Source of the DNA: Flavobacterium psychrophilum
Lineage (GTDB): Bacteria; Bacteroidota; Bacteroidia; Flavobacteriales; Flavobacteriaceae
NCBI GenBank assembly: GCA_945874225.1
Contig: CAMCFT010000001.1
Location: forward strand, 62,001 to 126,000
Length of the DNA: 64,000 nt
Direction of reading: 5' to 3'
The notes below the pieces were generated by a model that saw only the letters and a program-made list of their open reading frames with translations, made no database searches and had not been told where the DNA came from. Numbering within the stretch: position 1 is the first letter of the stretch; every line of letters begins with the position of its first letter. This document shows positions 35,553 through 43,248 of this stretch, one piece after another. Both the position numbers and the translations under genes were made by a program.

Positions 35553-35573
35553 CTTCGACAAGCTCAGTGTGAC
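35551..35573. repeat. CTTCGACNNGCTC hairpin repeat, copy 1
   Basis: CACTTCGACAAGCTCAGTGT and three more bases form a short hairpin (CACT...AGTG) with loop TCGACAAGCTC. A related copy with loop TCGACTGCGCTC lies at 45217. Confidence 0.6.
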
Positions 35574-35644
35574 GTTTATCAAACTATCAATTTATTTAAT
35601 AAAACTATAACGAAATAGAATTTCCAATTCCAAAGTTAAATGTT

Positions 35645-35652
35645 TAATTTTG
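35645..35652 (+). promoter_or_regulatory. Likely -7 box for sod
   Basis: TAATTTTG matches TAnnTTTG and lies 37 bases before the chosen sod start. No TTG is seen at the -33 spacing. Confidence 0.5.
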
Positions 35653-35688
35653 AATAAAATATTTATAAATCATTTAAACAACAATATT

Positions 35689-36294
35689 ATGGCTTTTGAA
35701 TTACCACAATTACCTTATGCTTATGACGCATTAGAACCACATATTGATGCACGCACGATGGAAATCCATCACACAAAGCATCATAATGCTTACATCACTA
35801 ACGTAAACGCCGCTATTGCAGGAACGGATTTAGAAGGAAAAAGCATTGAAGATATTTTGACAAATCTTGACATGAAAAATATGGCTGTTCGTAACAACGG
35901 AGGTGGGCATTTTAATCATAGTTTGTTTTGGACAGTAATGTCTCCAAACGGTGGCGGATTGCCAACAGGAGAATTAGCTGCTGCTATTGATAGCGCTTTT
36001 GGATCTTTCGATGTATTTAAAGCTGCTTTTGCAAAAGCTGGAGCGACACAATTTGGTTCAGGATGGGCTTGGTTATGTTTAAAAGAAGGTAAACTTGAAG
36101 TTTGCGGAACGCCAAATCAAGACAATACTTTAATGCCTGGTATAGGTTGTGGCGGAACTCCAATTTTGGGAATGGATGTTTGGGAACACGCTTATTATTT
36201 GCATTATCAAAACAGAAGACCTGATTATATTGAAGCTTTCTTTAATGTAATTAACTGGGCTGAAGTGTCTAGAAGATATGCTTTAGCGAAATAA
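35689..36294 (+). CDS. sod: Superoxide dismutase (Fe/Mn)
   Basis: A 201-residue Fe/Mn superoxide dismutase that converts superoxide to oxygen and hydrogen peroxide. Metal ligands are visible: His in [13 protein letters not shown], His in [11 protein letters not shown], and Asp and His in [21 protein letters not shown] start at the ATG at 35689 ([19 protein letters not shown]), the normal N-terminus; the 13 extra upstream codons follow directly on the -7 box and are not needed. Iron versus manganese preference cannot be fixed by eye. Confidence 0.95.
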   Translation: MAFELPQLPYAYDALEPHIDARTMEIHHTKHHNAYITNVNAAIAGTDLEGKSIEDILTNLDMKNMAVRNNGGGHFNHSLFWTVMSPNGGGLPTGELAAAIDSAFGSFDVFKAAFAKAGATQFGSGWAWLCLKEGKLEVCGTPNQDNTLMPGIGCGGTPILGMDVWEHAYYLHYQNRRPDYIEAFFNVINWAEVSRRYALAK

Positions 36295-36445
36295 GCTCCC
36301 TAACCCCCAAAGGGGGAATTAGCACAATAGGCAAGAAAAAAAGACTAATAAATCTTTTTTTCTTGCCTATTTTTTTTATGCTAAATCCAAGAATTTATTC
36401 TTGTTTTCCTTTTTTTTAAATTCCCCCTTTGGGGGTTAGGGGGCT
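36294..36445. repeat. Long inverted repeat enclosing the sod terminator
   Basis: The left arm (36294-36320, core CCCTAACCCCCAAAGGGGGA) and right arm (36419-36445, core TCCCCCTTTGGGGGTTAGGG) are 27-base inverted repeats with one mismatch. The left arm starts on the last base of the sod stop codon. Each arm is itself nearly palindromic. Confidence 0.8.
36327..36377 (+). terminator. Terminator of sod
   Basis: ATAGGCAAGAAAAAAAGA and its exact complement form an 18-base stem with an eight-base loop, followed by seven Ts. It lies within the longer inverted repeat. Confidence 0.85.
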
Positions 36446-36622
36446 TTGACTTTATTCCAATAAAAAAGGTGAAATTGCTTTCACCCTTTTTGCCCCAAAT
36501 CTACCATAAACTTAACCTACTAATATTATGGTGAGTCAAAGATATAATCACAATATAATTTGAACAAATAAATTAGATGAAATACTTAAAAAGTCGATGA
36601 AATGCTCAACTATTCCTTTTTT
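36446..36622. other. Rest of the gap between sod and the purF-family gene
   Basis: Apart from a terminator-like hairpin at 36462-36491 this stretch is AT-rich DNA with no gene or recognisable site. Confidence 0.4.
36462..36491 (-). terminator. Possible terminator of the purF-family gene
   Basis: AAAAAGGTGAAA and TTTCACC followed by CTTTTT form a hairpin with a four-base loop. It lies about 130 bases after the stop of the minus-strand gene, which is rather far. Confidence 0.5.
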
Positions 36623-38521
36623 TTAATAAGCTCTTGCATTTTTACCTTCATAAAAATTCATAAACGCCTTATTTACAACACGATTGCCTCCAGGAGTCGG
36701 ATAATCTCCGGTGAAATACCAATCGCCTAAATTCTTCGGACAAGCAATATGTAAATTCTCAACTGTTTGGAAAATAATTTTCACTTCGGCATTAATTTCA
36801 GGGGAACTCAAAAGTTGAGCTATTTTATCTGAAATTTCCTGTGGCTGAAATGGCGCATAGATTTCAGTGACAAAATTAACGACTTCGTGATCCATTAAAT
36901 CTTCCTGTTCTTTACATTTAGCATAAACCTCATCAACGATGTGGTATAAATTTCTTTCTTTTAAAAGCTCTAATGCAGCTCTGAACGCTACCAATCCTTC
37001 AAGCTTTGCCATATCAATTCCATAACAATCCGGATATCGAATTTGTGGCGCCGATGAAACAACAACAATACTTTTTGGTTTCAAACGATCCATCATTTTG
37101 ATGATACTCATTTTGAGTGTCGTTCCACGTACGATACTGTCATCAATAATCACCAAATTATCTGTTGGTTTTATAACACCATATGTCACATCATAAACGT
37201 GAGCAACCAAATCATCTCGGCTACTATCTTCAGTGATGAAAGTTCGCAGTTTTGCATCTTTAATAGCTACTTTCTCGGTTCTGATTTTTACAGAAAGGAT
37301 TTCCTCGAGTTTCTCTCTTGTTAGTTTTTTTCTGTTTTCGAGAATGTAATTATTTTTTCTTTGATTTAAAAAATCTTGAGCCGCTTCAACCATTCCGTAG
37401 AAAGAAGTTTCGGCAGTGTTAGGAATATAAGAAAAAACGGTGTTGTCCGTATCGTTGTCAATGGCTTCTAAAACTGTGGGAAGAATTAGTTTTCCCAAGT
37501 TTTTTCGTTCCTGATATATTTCGGCATCGCTACCACGAGAGAAATAAATTCTTTCGAAAGAACACGCTTTTTTAACGGTTGCCGGAAGAATTTCTTCTTC
37601 TGTAACTTTTCCGTTTTTCTTGATGATTAAGGCATTTCCTGGTTGAAGTTCTTTTACTTTTTCGAAATCTACATTGAAAACCGTTTGAATAACCGGACGT
37701 TCCGAAGCCACTACCACAATTTCGTCATCTTCGTAAAAATATGCTGGACGAATTCCGGCAGGATCTCTAAAAACAAAAGCGTCTCCGTGACCCAAAAGTC
37801 CTGCCATTGCATATCCACCATCTAAATTTTTTGAGGCTCTGGTCAAAATCTTGGCAATATCTAATCTTTTTGCAATTACTGGAGAAGCTTCTTGTTTTGT
37901 CAAGCCTTCATTTTTGCAATCTTGATACAATTCAATAACCGCTTTATCTAAAAAATGTCCTATTTTTTCCATTACGGTGACCGTATCCGTCATTTCTTTT
38001 GGATGCTGTCCTAAATCAACAAGATTTTGAAAAAGTTCTTTTACATTAGTCATATTGAAATTTCCAGCCAATATCAGATTTCTATGCATCCAATTGTTTT
38101 GACGTAAAAAAGGATGAACGCTTTCGATGCTATTTTTCCCAAAGGTTCCATAACGAACGTGTCCTAAAAACAATTCGCCTAAATAAGGGATTTTTCTTTT
38201 TTGCAAAGCTACGTCGTCCAAATATTCAGGATGTGATGTTAATTCTTCATTTATCCTGTCATTTATTTGGGCAAAAACATCTTGAATAGGCTGAGCATCA
38301 TTCGACCGAACTCTGCTTATATATCTTTCACCTGGTTCCACATCGAGTTTGATACTTGCAAAACCTGCTCCATCTTGTCCTCGATTGTGCTGCTTTTCCA
38401 TTAGGAGATACATTTTTTGTATTCCGTAGAAAGCGGTGCCGTATTTTTCTTTGTAGAATTCTAACGGTTTTTTTAATCTTAAAAGGGCAATGCCGCATTC
38501 GTGTTTAATTGCGTCGCTCAT
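36623..38521 (-). CDS. PurF-family amidophosphoribosyltransferase
   Basis: A 632-residue class II glutamine amidotransferase fused to a phosphoribosyltransferase domain, like PurF, which makes phosphoribosylamine from PRPP and glutamine in purine synthesis. The nucleophile Cys would be residue 9 (KHECGIALL), exposed after loss of a short propeptide. NRGQDGAG and HVRYGTFG mark the glutaminase domain, and LVIIDDSIVRGTTLKMSI is the PRPP loop. It is more than 100 residues longer than typical PurF (near 500), so it may be the long Bacteroidota version or a paralogue with another role. No Fe-S Cys set is obvious. Confidence 0.85.
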   Translation of the reverse strand: MSDAIKHECGIALLRLKKPLEFYKEKYGTAFYGIQKMYLLMEKQHNRGQDGAGFASIKLDVEPGERYISRVRSNDAQPIQDVFAQINDRINEELTSHPEYLDDVALQKRKIPYLGELFLGHVRYGTFGKNSIESVHPFLRQNNWMHRNLILAGNFNMTNVKELFQNLVDLGQHPKEMTDTVTVMEKIGHFLDKAVIELYQDCKNEGLTKQEASPVIAKRLDIAKILTRASKNLDGGYAMAGLLGHGDAFVFRDPAGIRPAYFYEDDEIVVVASERPVIQTVFNVDFEKVKELQPGNALIIKKNGKVTEEEILPATVKKACSFERIYFSRGSDAEIYQERKNLGKLILPTVLEAIDNDTDNTVFSYIPNTAETSFYGMVEAAQDFLNQRKNNYILENRKKLTREKLEEILSVKIRTEKVAIKDAKLRTFITEDSSRDDLVAHVYDVTYGVIKPTDNLVIIDDSIVRGTTLKMSIIKMMDRLKPKSIVVVSSAPQIRYPDCYGIDMAKLEGLVAFRAALELLKERNLYHIVDEVYAKCKEQEDLMDHEVVNFVTEIYAPFQPQEISDKIAQLLSSPEINAEVKIIFQTVENLHIACPKNLGDWYFTGDYPTPGGNRVVNKAFMNFYEGKNARAY

Positions 38522-38577
38522 TGTGTTGTTGTAATTTGTAGTTAGTTGTATTGTTTGACAATTAAATTGTCTGTTTC

Positions 38578-38625
38578 AACCATTAGGATGTTAAGAAAAT
38601 TAAGTCTTAATGAACCTTAATGGTT
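38578..38625. repeat. AACCATTAAG repeat, diverged copy
   Basis: It starts AACCATTAGGATGTTAAG and ends CCTTAATGGTT. It belongs to the family at 10649 and 24273 and lies between two minus-strand genes. Confidence 0.6.
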
Positions 38626-38651
38626 TTAAAATTTATGCTTTAGCATTAAAC

Positions 38652-38676
38652 AAAAAAAGCCCCGAAATTTCGAGGC
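38652..38676 (-). terminator. Terminator of the PfkB kinase gene
   Basis: On the minus strand GCCTCGAAATTTCGGGGC (one mismatch) is followed by a run of seven Ts. It begins eight bases after the stop. Confidence 0.8.
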
Positions 38677-38684
38677 ATACTTTA

Positions 38685-39608
38685 TTAAAGTTCAATATCA
38701 AATTGAGTTAGCGATTTAAATTGCTGCAATCTAGCAATCACTTCGTCTTTCTCAAGATCAACCATTCTTTCTGTTCCAAATTTTTCTACACAAAAAGAAG
38801 CTAAATTAGAACCATAAATTATGGCGCTTTTCATATTTTCGAAAGATACGTTTTCGCTTTGCGTAATATATCCTGCAAATCCTCCTGCAAATGTATCTCC
38901 AGCTCCTGTTGGATCAAAAACTTCTTCTAATGGCAAAGCTGGGGCAAAGAAAATTTTGTGGTCGTGAAACAACAAAGCGCCGTGTTCTCCTTTTTTTATA
39001 ACCACATATTCTGGTCCCATAGTATGGATTTTTGCTGCTGCTTTTACCAATGAATATTCTCCTGATAATTGTCTCGCTTCTTCATCATTAATTGTAATAA
39101 CATCAATTCGTTTAATCACAGCCAATAATTCCGGCAAAGCACAATCCATCCAAAAATTCATGGTGTCGAGAACTACTAATTTTGGTTTAACATCCATTTG
39201 ATCCAGAACGCTGCTTTGAACTAAAGGATGAAGATTTCCTAGCATCACAACATCGGCAGTTTTAAAATTCTGAGGAACTTTTGGTTGAAAATCAGCCAAT
39301 ACATTTAATTGGGTATCCAATGTGTCTCTTGAATTCAAATCGTTATGGTAACGACCACTCCAAAAGAAAGTTTTTCCTCCTTTGACCACTTCAAGACCTG
39401 AAATATCTATGTTTTTATCTGTCAATAAATCTAAATATTCTTGTGGAAAATCATCGCCAACAACAGAAACTATTGCAGATTGAAGTTTAAAATGAGAAGC
39501 CGAAAGTCCTATGTAAGTTCCTGCTCCGCCTAAAATTTTGTCTGTTTTGCCAAAAGGCGTTTCAATAGCGTCGAAAGCAACGGTTCCAACAATCAATAAT
39601 TTATTCAT
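38685..39608 (-). CDS. PfkB-family sugar/nucleoside kinase
   Basis: A 307-residue ribokinase-family enzyme. The N-terminal GG motif region (ILGGAGTYIGLSASHF) and the C-terminal DPTGAGDTFAGGFAGYI, with the catalytic Asp and anion hole, are clear. The substrate could be a sugar, a nucleoside or a sugar phosphate; sequence alone does not tell. It has its own terminator, and the upstream peroxidase gene ends in another. Confidence 0.88.
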   Translation of the reverse strand: MNKLLIVGTVAFDAIETPFGKTDKILGGAGTYIGLSASHFKLQSAIVSVVGDDFPQEYLDLLTDKNIDISGLEVVKGGKTFFWSGRYHNDLNSRDTLDTQLNVLADFQPKVPQNFKTADVVMLGNLHPLVQSSVLDQMDVKPKLVVLDTMNFWMDCALPELLAVIKRIDVITINDEEARQLSGEYSLVKAAAKIHTMGPEYVVIKKGEHGALLFHDHKIFFAPALPLEEVFDPTGAGDTFAGGFAGYITQSENVSFENMKSAIIYGSNLASFCVEKFGTERMVDLEKDEVIARLQQFKSLTQFDIEL

Positions 39609-39699
39609 TTTTTCAATTTCGAATTAAGCGGCAAAGATAGTTTATAAGTTTGAAGTATAAAAACGGATTATTTTATAAAATCATCTTTCTTTTTCCAAA

Positions 39700-39731
39700 A
39701 AAAGGTCAGACAAATAAATGTCAGACCTTTT
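39700..39731 (-). terminator. Terminator of the cytochrome c peroxidase gene
   Basis: AAAAGGTCAGACA and TGTCAGACCTTTT (one mismatch) form a stem with a six-base loop, giving a T run on the minus strand. Confidence 0.75.
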
Positions 39732-39775
39732 AAAAATTGTGTTCAAATAAATTAAGAATTGAAGGGCAAAATTAT

Positions 39776-40795
39776 TTATTCTTTGTATTTAGAATCAACA
39801 TCGGCGGTTAATGTTTTCAAAAATGCTTCCATATCATTAGCATCAGCATCTGAAATATCTTTATTAGATTGTAACTTCCCCATTATTATTATGGATTCTT
39901 TGAGCGAAGCAACAGAACCATCGTGAAAATAAGGATATGTTTTTTCTACATTTCTTAAACTTGGTGTTTTAAACATAAATTGGTCTCCTTCTTTTTTTGT
40001 TCTGTCATAAACACCCATATCTATTTTTTTGCTGTGTGTTAGTTTTGCATAATCACCATACAATCCAAATTTCTGCATCAATTGACCACCTATTGCAACA
40101 CCACCATGACACGTGGTACACCCATTGTCGATAAAAGCTGTTAAGCCTTTTTTCTCTTGGTCATTTAGCGCTTTATCATCACCGTCTAAATAGTTGTCAA
40201 ATTTACTTTCAGGAGCTAATTGACGTTCAAATGCTCCAATCGCATTGGTTAGATTTGCAAAAGTTAAGGGTTCTTTGTCATTTGGAAACACACTTTTAAA
40301 AGCAGTTTGATATTCAGGAATTGCTCTTAATTTTTTTTCTAAAAAAGCTTCGTTCGGAATTCCGTGTTCTACTGGATTCAAAAGTGGACCACCAGCCTGT
40401 TCTTCAACATCTTTGGCACGACCATCCCAAAATTGCATTCCGTGCAAATACGCATAAATAACCGATGGAGAGTTTCTTCCTCCTAATTGTCCTGTATCAC
40501 CAACAGAAAAAGATTTGTTGTCCACCCCAAAAGTTGCCAGATTGTGACAAGAATTACAACTTACGGTTCCGTTTTTTGACAAAGCTTTGTCAAAATACAA
40601 TTTTTTCCCTAAATCAATTTTATTCTGCGCAATTGTAGTGCTTTCAACAGTTGAAATAGATTTAAAGAAATTATCTGCTTTTTTGGCGAGTTCCGTTTTC
40701 TCTACAACGGGTTTTGTTGAGAAATCATCTTTGGCTTCTTCTTTCTTGCAACCAAATAAAGCTAATCCTACGAGTACAAAAACTACTTTTTTCAT
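39776..40795 (-). CDS. Di-haem cytochrome c peroxidase (MauG/CcpA family) lipoprotein
   Basis: A 339-residue periplasmic peroxidase that reduces hydrogen peroxide with electrons from cytochrome c. The signal peptide ends in LALFGC, a lipobox, so it is probably membrane-anchored. Two haem c sites are seen: CNSCH (about residue 80) and CTTCH (about residue 226). The distal part has TPSLRNVEKTYPYFHDGSV, the conserved TPxLRN...PYFHDG region. A TAACTTTG -7 box lies 21 bases upstream. It fits an oxidative-stress role alongside sod. Confidence 0.92.
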   Translation of the reverse strand: MKKVVFVLVGLALFGCKKEEAKDDFSTKPVVEKTELAKKADNFFKSISTVESTTIAQNKIDLGKKLYFDKALSKNGTVSCNSCHNLATFGVDNKSFSVGDTGQLGGRNSPSVIYAYLHGMQFWDGRAKDVEEQAGGPLLNPVEHGIPNEAFLEKKLRAIPEYQTAFKSVFPNDKEPLTFANLTNAIGAFERQLAPESKFDNYLDGDDKALNDQEKKGLTAFIDNGCTTCHGGVAIGGQLMQKFGLYGDYAKLTHSKKIDMGVYDRTKKEGDQFMFKTPSLRNVEKTYPYFHDGSVASLKESIIIMGKLQSNKDISDADANDMEAFLKTLTADVDSKYKE

Positions 40796-40815
40796 CTTTT
40801 TTAAATTTAATGATT

Positions 40816-40823
40816 CAAAGTTA
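40816..40823 (-). promoter_or_regulatory. Likely -7 box of the peroxidase gene
   Basis: On the minus strand TAACTTTG matches TAnnTTTG. No clear -33 TTG. Confidence 0.45.
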
Positions 40824-40998
40824 CGCGGGATTAGACTAAAACACTAGTTATAATTGCCTGAAATATGGATATTTAAGTGAATCTTAAGGCAGGTTTAAAG
40901 CACCGAAAGCTAAGGTGATAACAATCAATATCTTTGAAATTAAAAAGGAAATGCAGTAAATAAGTTTGAAGTTACAAAAGAATCAATATTATAGGTTT
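40824..40998. other. Gap between peroxidase gene and rnhA fragment
   Basis: AT-rich sequence with no open frame or hairpin of note. The full gap between annotated genes runs 40796-41230 and includes the rnhA fragment. Confidence 0.4.
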
Positions 40999-41109
40999 TT
41001 ACAAAAGTTTAGTTTCTTCCTTTTCATAAAAAACATCCACAGAAAGTTTTTCCTGCATCGATGCCATAACGGCAAGTTCATCACAACGCTCGTTTTGAGG
41101 ATGGTTGTT
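40999..41109 (-). pseudogene. rnhA: Fragment of rnhA: last 36 codons and stop
   Basis: On the minus strand this reads NNHPQNERCDELAVMASMQ, then QEKLSVDVFYEKEETKLL-stop. It is the same 36 residues that end the intact rnhA at 44718-44828. The DNA differs at eight positions over 111 bases, and all eight are silent (including TAA for TAG at the stop). Similarity ends abruptly at 41109. It has no start codon of its own and is a remnant. The silent pattern means that both copies evolved as functional gene ends before they were brought together. Confidence 0.92.
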
Positions 41110-41230
41110 AGTGTTTGACAAGAACTAAGCATGAGATGAATTGTTTTTGTGTATTATGTTTGCCCTTTTTGTACAAGGTCAAAGCAAGAACACTTTAAAT
41201 AATTTGAAAAACGGTTAAAAATTTTTGATG
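41110..41230. other. Gap between rnhA fragment and the regulator gene
   Basis: This stretch holds the break point where rnhA similarity stops. No gene or clear signal is seen in it. Confidence 0.35.
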
Positions 41231-41899
41231 TTAAATCATTCCTAAATCCTTAGTTAAGGCAATTAAATGAGTATTATTTTTTGCTCTAAATAAAATTTTT
41301 AATTTGTTAATGCGCTTTTCAATGCTACTACTTCCATAAGGTATAATTTCATTTTTCTTGAATTGATATGCAATTTTATCTTGAGTTAGACCTTTTGAAA
41401 GACACTTTAGCAGTTCAATATCATAGTTTTCAATTTCCAGCAAAGCCTTGTCCTTTATTTGATTGGTAATAGTTGGAGAAAGAAAAACTGCATCATTGAA
41501 ATAAACACTCTGAATTGCTTTTTTGAGTTCGGAAATACCGTTGCGCCCATTTAGAACGTAACCATTTATCCCTTCATTTTCAATCAGTTTATTGATACGA
41601 TATGTTTTATTTTCAATGGAAAAAACAAGGATTTTTAAAGTTGGTTGCATTTTTTTTACTGCACGAATTAATTCCATTCCTGATTGTAATTTTTCGTTTC
41701 GATGATCTTTTTTGAAAGTTAAATCAGCAATCAGCAAATCAAAGGGTTCGGAGTCAATTTGCGCTTTTTTAATTTTTAAAAATGTTTCATCACAATAATT
41801 TGAATGCTGAATGTTTGGAATATTTAATTCCTGCAAGGTTTTAATTATGGCAATGTTAATTGAATCTAAACAATCTGTTGTTATTACTTTTTTAAACAT
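41231..41899 (-). CDS. LuxR-type response regulator with degenerate receiver
   Basis: A 222-residue regulator. The receiver-like part (about 1-135) keeps a likely phospho-acceptor Asp in FDLLIADLTF and a Ser/Thr in ILVFSIEN. The acidic pair reads VITTDC, with Thr for the first Asp, and the conserved Lys position reads GYVLNGR. The C-terminal region (about 160-220, ELLKCLSKGLTQDKIAYQF) is LuxR-like with a few extra residues between the helices. It is an orphan with no kinase next to it; the adjacent Kelch membrane protein is a possible partner. Confidence 0.78.
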   Translation of the reverse strand: MFKKVITTDCLDSINIAIIKTLQELNIPNIQHSNYCDETFLKIKKAQIDSEPFDLLIADLTFKKDHRNEKLQSGMELIRAVKKMQPTLKILVFSIENKTYRINKLIENEGINGYVLNGRNGISELKKAIQSVYFNDAVFLSPTITNQIKDKALLEIENYDIELLKCLSKGLTQDKIAYQFKKNEIIPYGSSSIEKRINKLKILFRAKNNTHLIALTKDLGMI

Positions 41900-42003
41900 C
41901 TTATGAGTTTTTAAAAAGGAATGGGGAAACTTAAATCGAATCTTTAAACAATATTAATGTTATAATTATTTCTTCTATTTATAGATAAACAAGGTTTTAT
42001 TAA

Positions 42004-42972
42004 TTATTGAAGTATAATTTTCTTCGTGTTCATTAAGTTGTTCGAAGCATCATAAATTTTTACGAAATATATACCCTGACCAGTCCAAGTATTTAAAGGC
42101 ACAACATATTGTTGGGTATTCATTGCTCCGCTAAATACTTCTTGTCCCAATATGTTACTGATTTTAATAATCCAACCGCTCACATTAGCTAAATTGCCGC
42201 AATCAATGGTGATATGGTCATTTGCCGGATTTGGATAAATTGTTGCCGTATTACTGTAAGTTGGTGGATTAAAACTTAGAACACCAGTATTAATAACCAA
42301 AGACTGACAAGTGATTTCAGAATAATATAATCCTGTTATTTCTTCCTGAGTTAAAGCACGATTCCAAATACAAACATCATCCATAATTCCCTTCCAAAAC
42401 CTTGCATTATCAACCACCCAATATCCTAAATTCAATTTAGATGGATAAACATATGAGATTGTCGTATTTGTTTGAGATACCAAAACATTATTTAAAAATA
42501 CCTGAATTAAACTACCATTAGATGTTAATACTATATGAGACCAATTATTTGTTTGTGGAAAGAAAGTACTCGAATTCAAAAAGTTATATCCGTTTGTAGC
42601 GTAATCTGTAATCGTCTGACAAACCCAATTATCACTTCCACTATGGTTATTATCAATTATAACAGCGTGTCCGGTTTGATTATCAGGCTTGATCCAGATT
42701 GAGATAGAAAAAGTTGAATGATTGAACCAGTTACCCAAAGCAATGAAATCATTTATTCCGTCAAGTTGGTATGCAGCATTGATATTGCCAAATCTATCTG
42801 TTGTTAATGTCGCCCCGTTTACCGCTCCATTATTTCCGTTAACGCTCTCATCAGTAGCATTTCCATTAAAAGGCCAATATCCAACTAATCCATTAGAGGA
42901 AACATACGATGGTATTTGTGCAAAAATAAAAGTTGTGCTAATAATCGATAAAAGGGTAATTATTTTTTTCAT
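42004..42972 (-). CDS. LamG-domain protein secreted by the type IX system
   Basis: A 322-residue surface or secreted protein. Residues 1-18 are a signal peptide (ending IFAQ). A LamG/concanavalin-like domain follows (about 28-215: GLVGYWPFNGNATDESVNGN, FSISIWIKPD, ARFWKGIMDDVCIWNRAL). The C-terminal 75 residues are a type A T9SS sorting domain (IYPNPANDHITI, SNILGQEV, GIYFVKIYD...KKIIL), which directs export through the outer membrane. It probably binds carbohydrate or adhesion targets. It is located in the putative island. Confidence 0.9.
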   Translation of the reverse strand: MKKIITLLSIISTTFIFAQIPSYVSSNGLVGYWPFNGNATDESVNGNNGAVNGATLTTDRFGNINAAYQLDGINDFIALGNWFNHSTFSISIWIKPDNQTGHAVIIDNNHSGSDNWVCQTITDYATNGYNFLNSSTFFPQTNNWSHIVLTSNGSLIQVFLNNVLVSQTNTTISYVYPSKLNLGYWVVDNARFWKGIMDDVCIWNRALTQEEITGLYYSEITCQSLVINTGVLSFNPPTYSNTATIYPNPANDHITIDCGNLANVSGWIIKISNILGQEVFSGAMNTQQYVVPLNTWTGQGIYFVKIYDASNNLMNTKKIILQ

Positions 42973-43192
42973 AATTTTAAGTTTTTATAGTTTGTTGTTA
43001 ATGATAAAATGAGGCAAGGAAATCTATATTGTTAAGCGTTTTTAATAGTAGTATTTCAGATGAAAGGTCCTATGTTTTTTATTATTTCAAATTTCATAAA
43101 ATCCTCCTTTTGCCTTACAAAAATCGTTGGAAACTGTATTTTCCGTTATTTTTAAAACAGTAATTCGCTGATAAACAGAAATGTAATAAAAT

Positions 43193-43220
43193 AAAAAAAC
43201 GCCCCATTTTGAGCGTTTTA
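43193..43220 (-). terminator. Terminator of the Kelch protein gene
   Basis: On the minus strand AAAACGC and GCGTTTTTTT form a stem around a short loop, 29 bases after the stop codon. Confidence 0.7.
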
Positions 43221-43248
43221 TCTTGTTTCAGACTAGATTAATTTTGTT

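Noticed and set aside
35419..35610. 63-codon plus-strand frame between the addA-like gene and sod
   Set aside because: It is made of palindromic repeats read in one frame and has no protein-like composition.
40999..41109. A functional small gene made of the rnhA end
   Set aside because: It has only an internal ATG and the fragment lacks most of the RNase H active site, so it is treated as a remnant.
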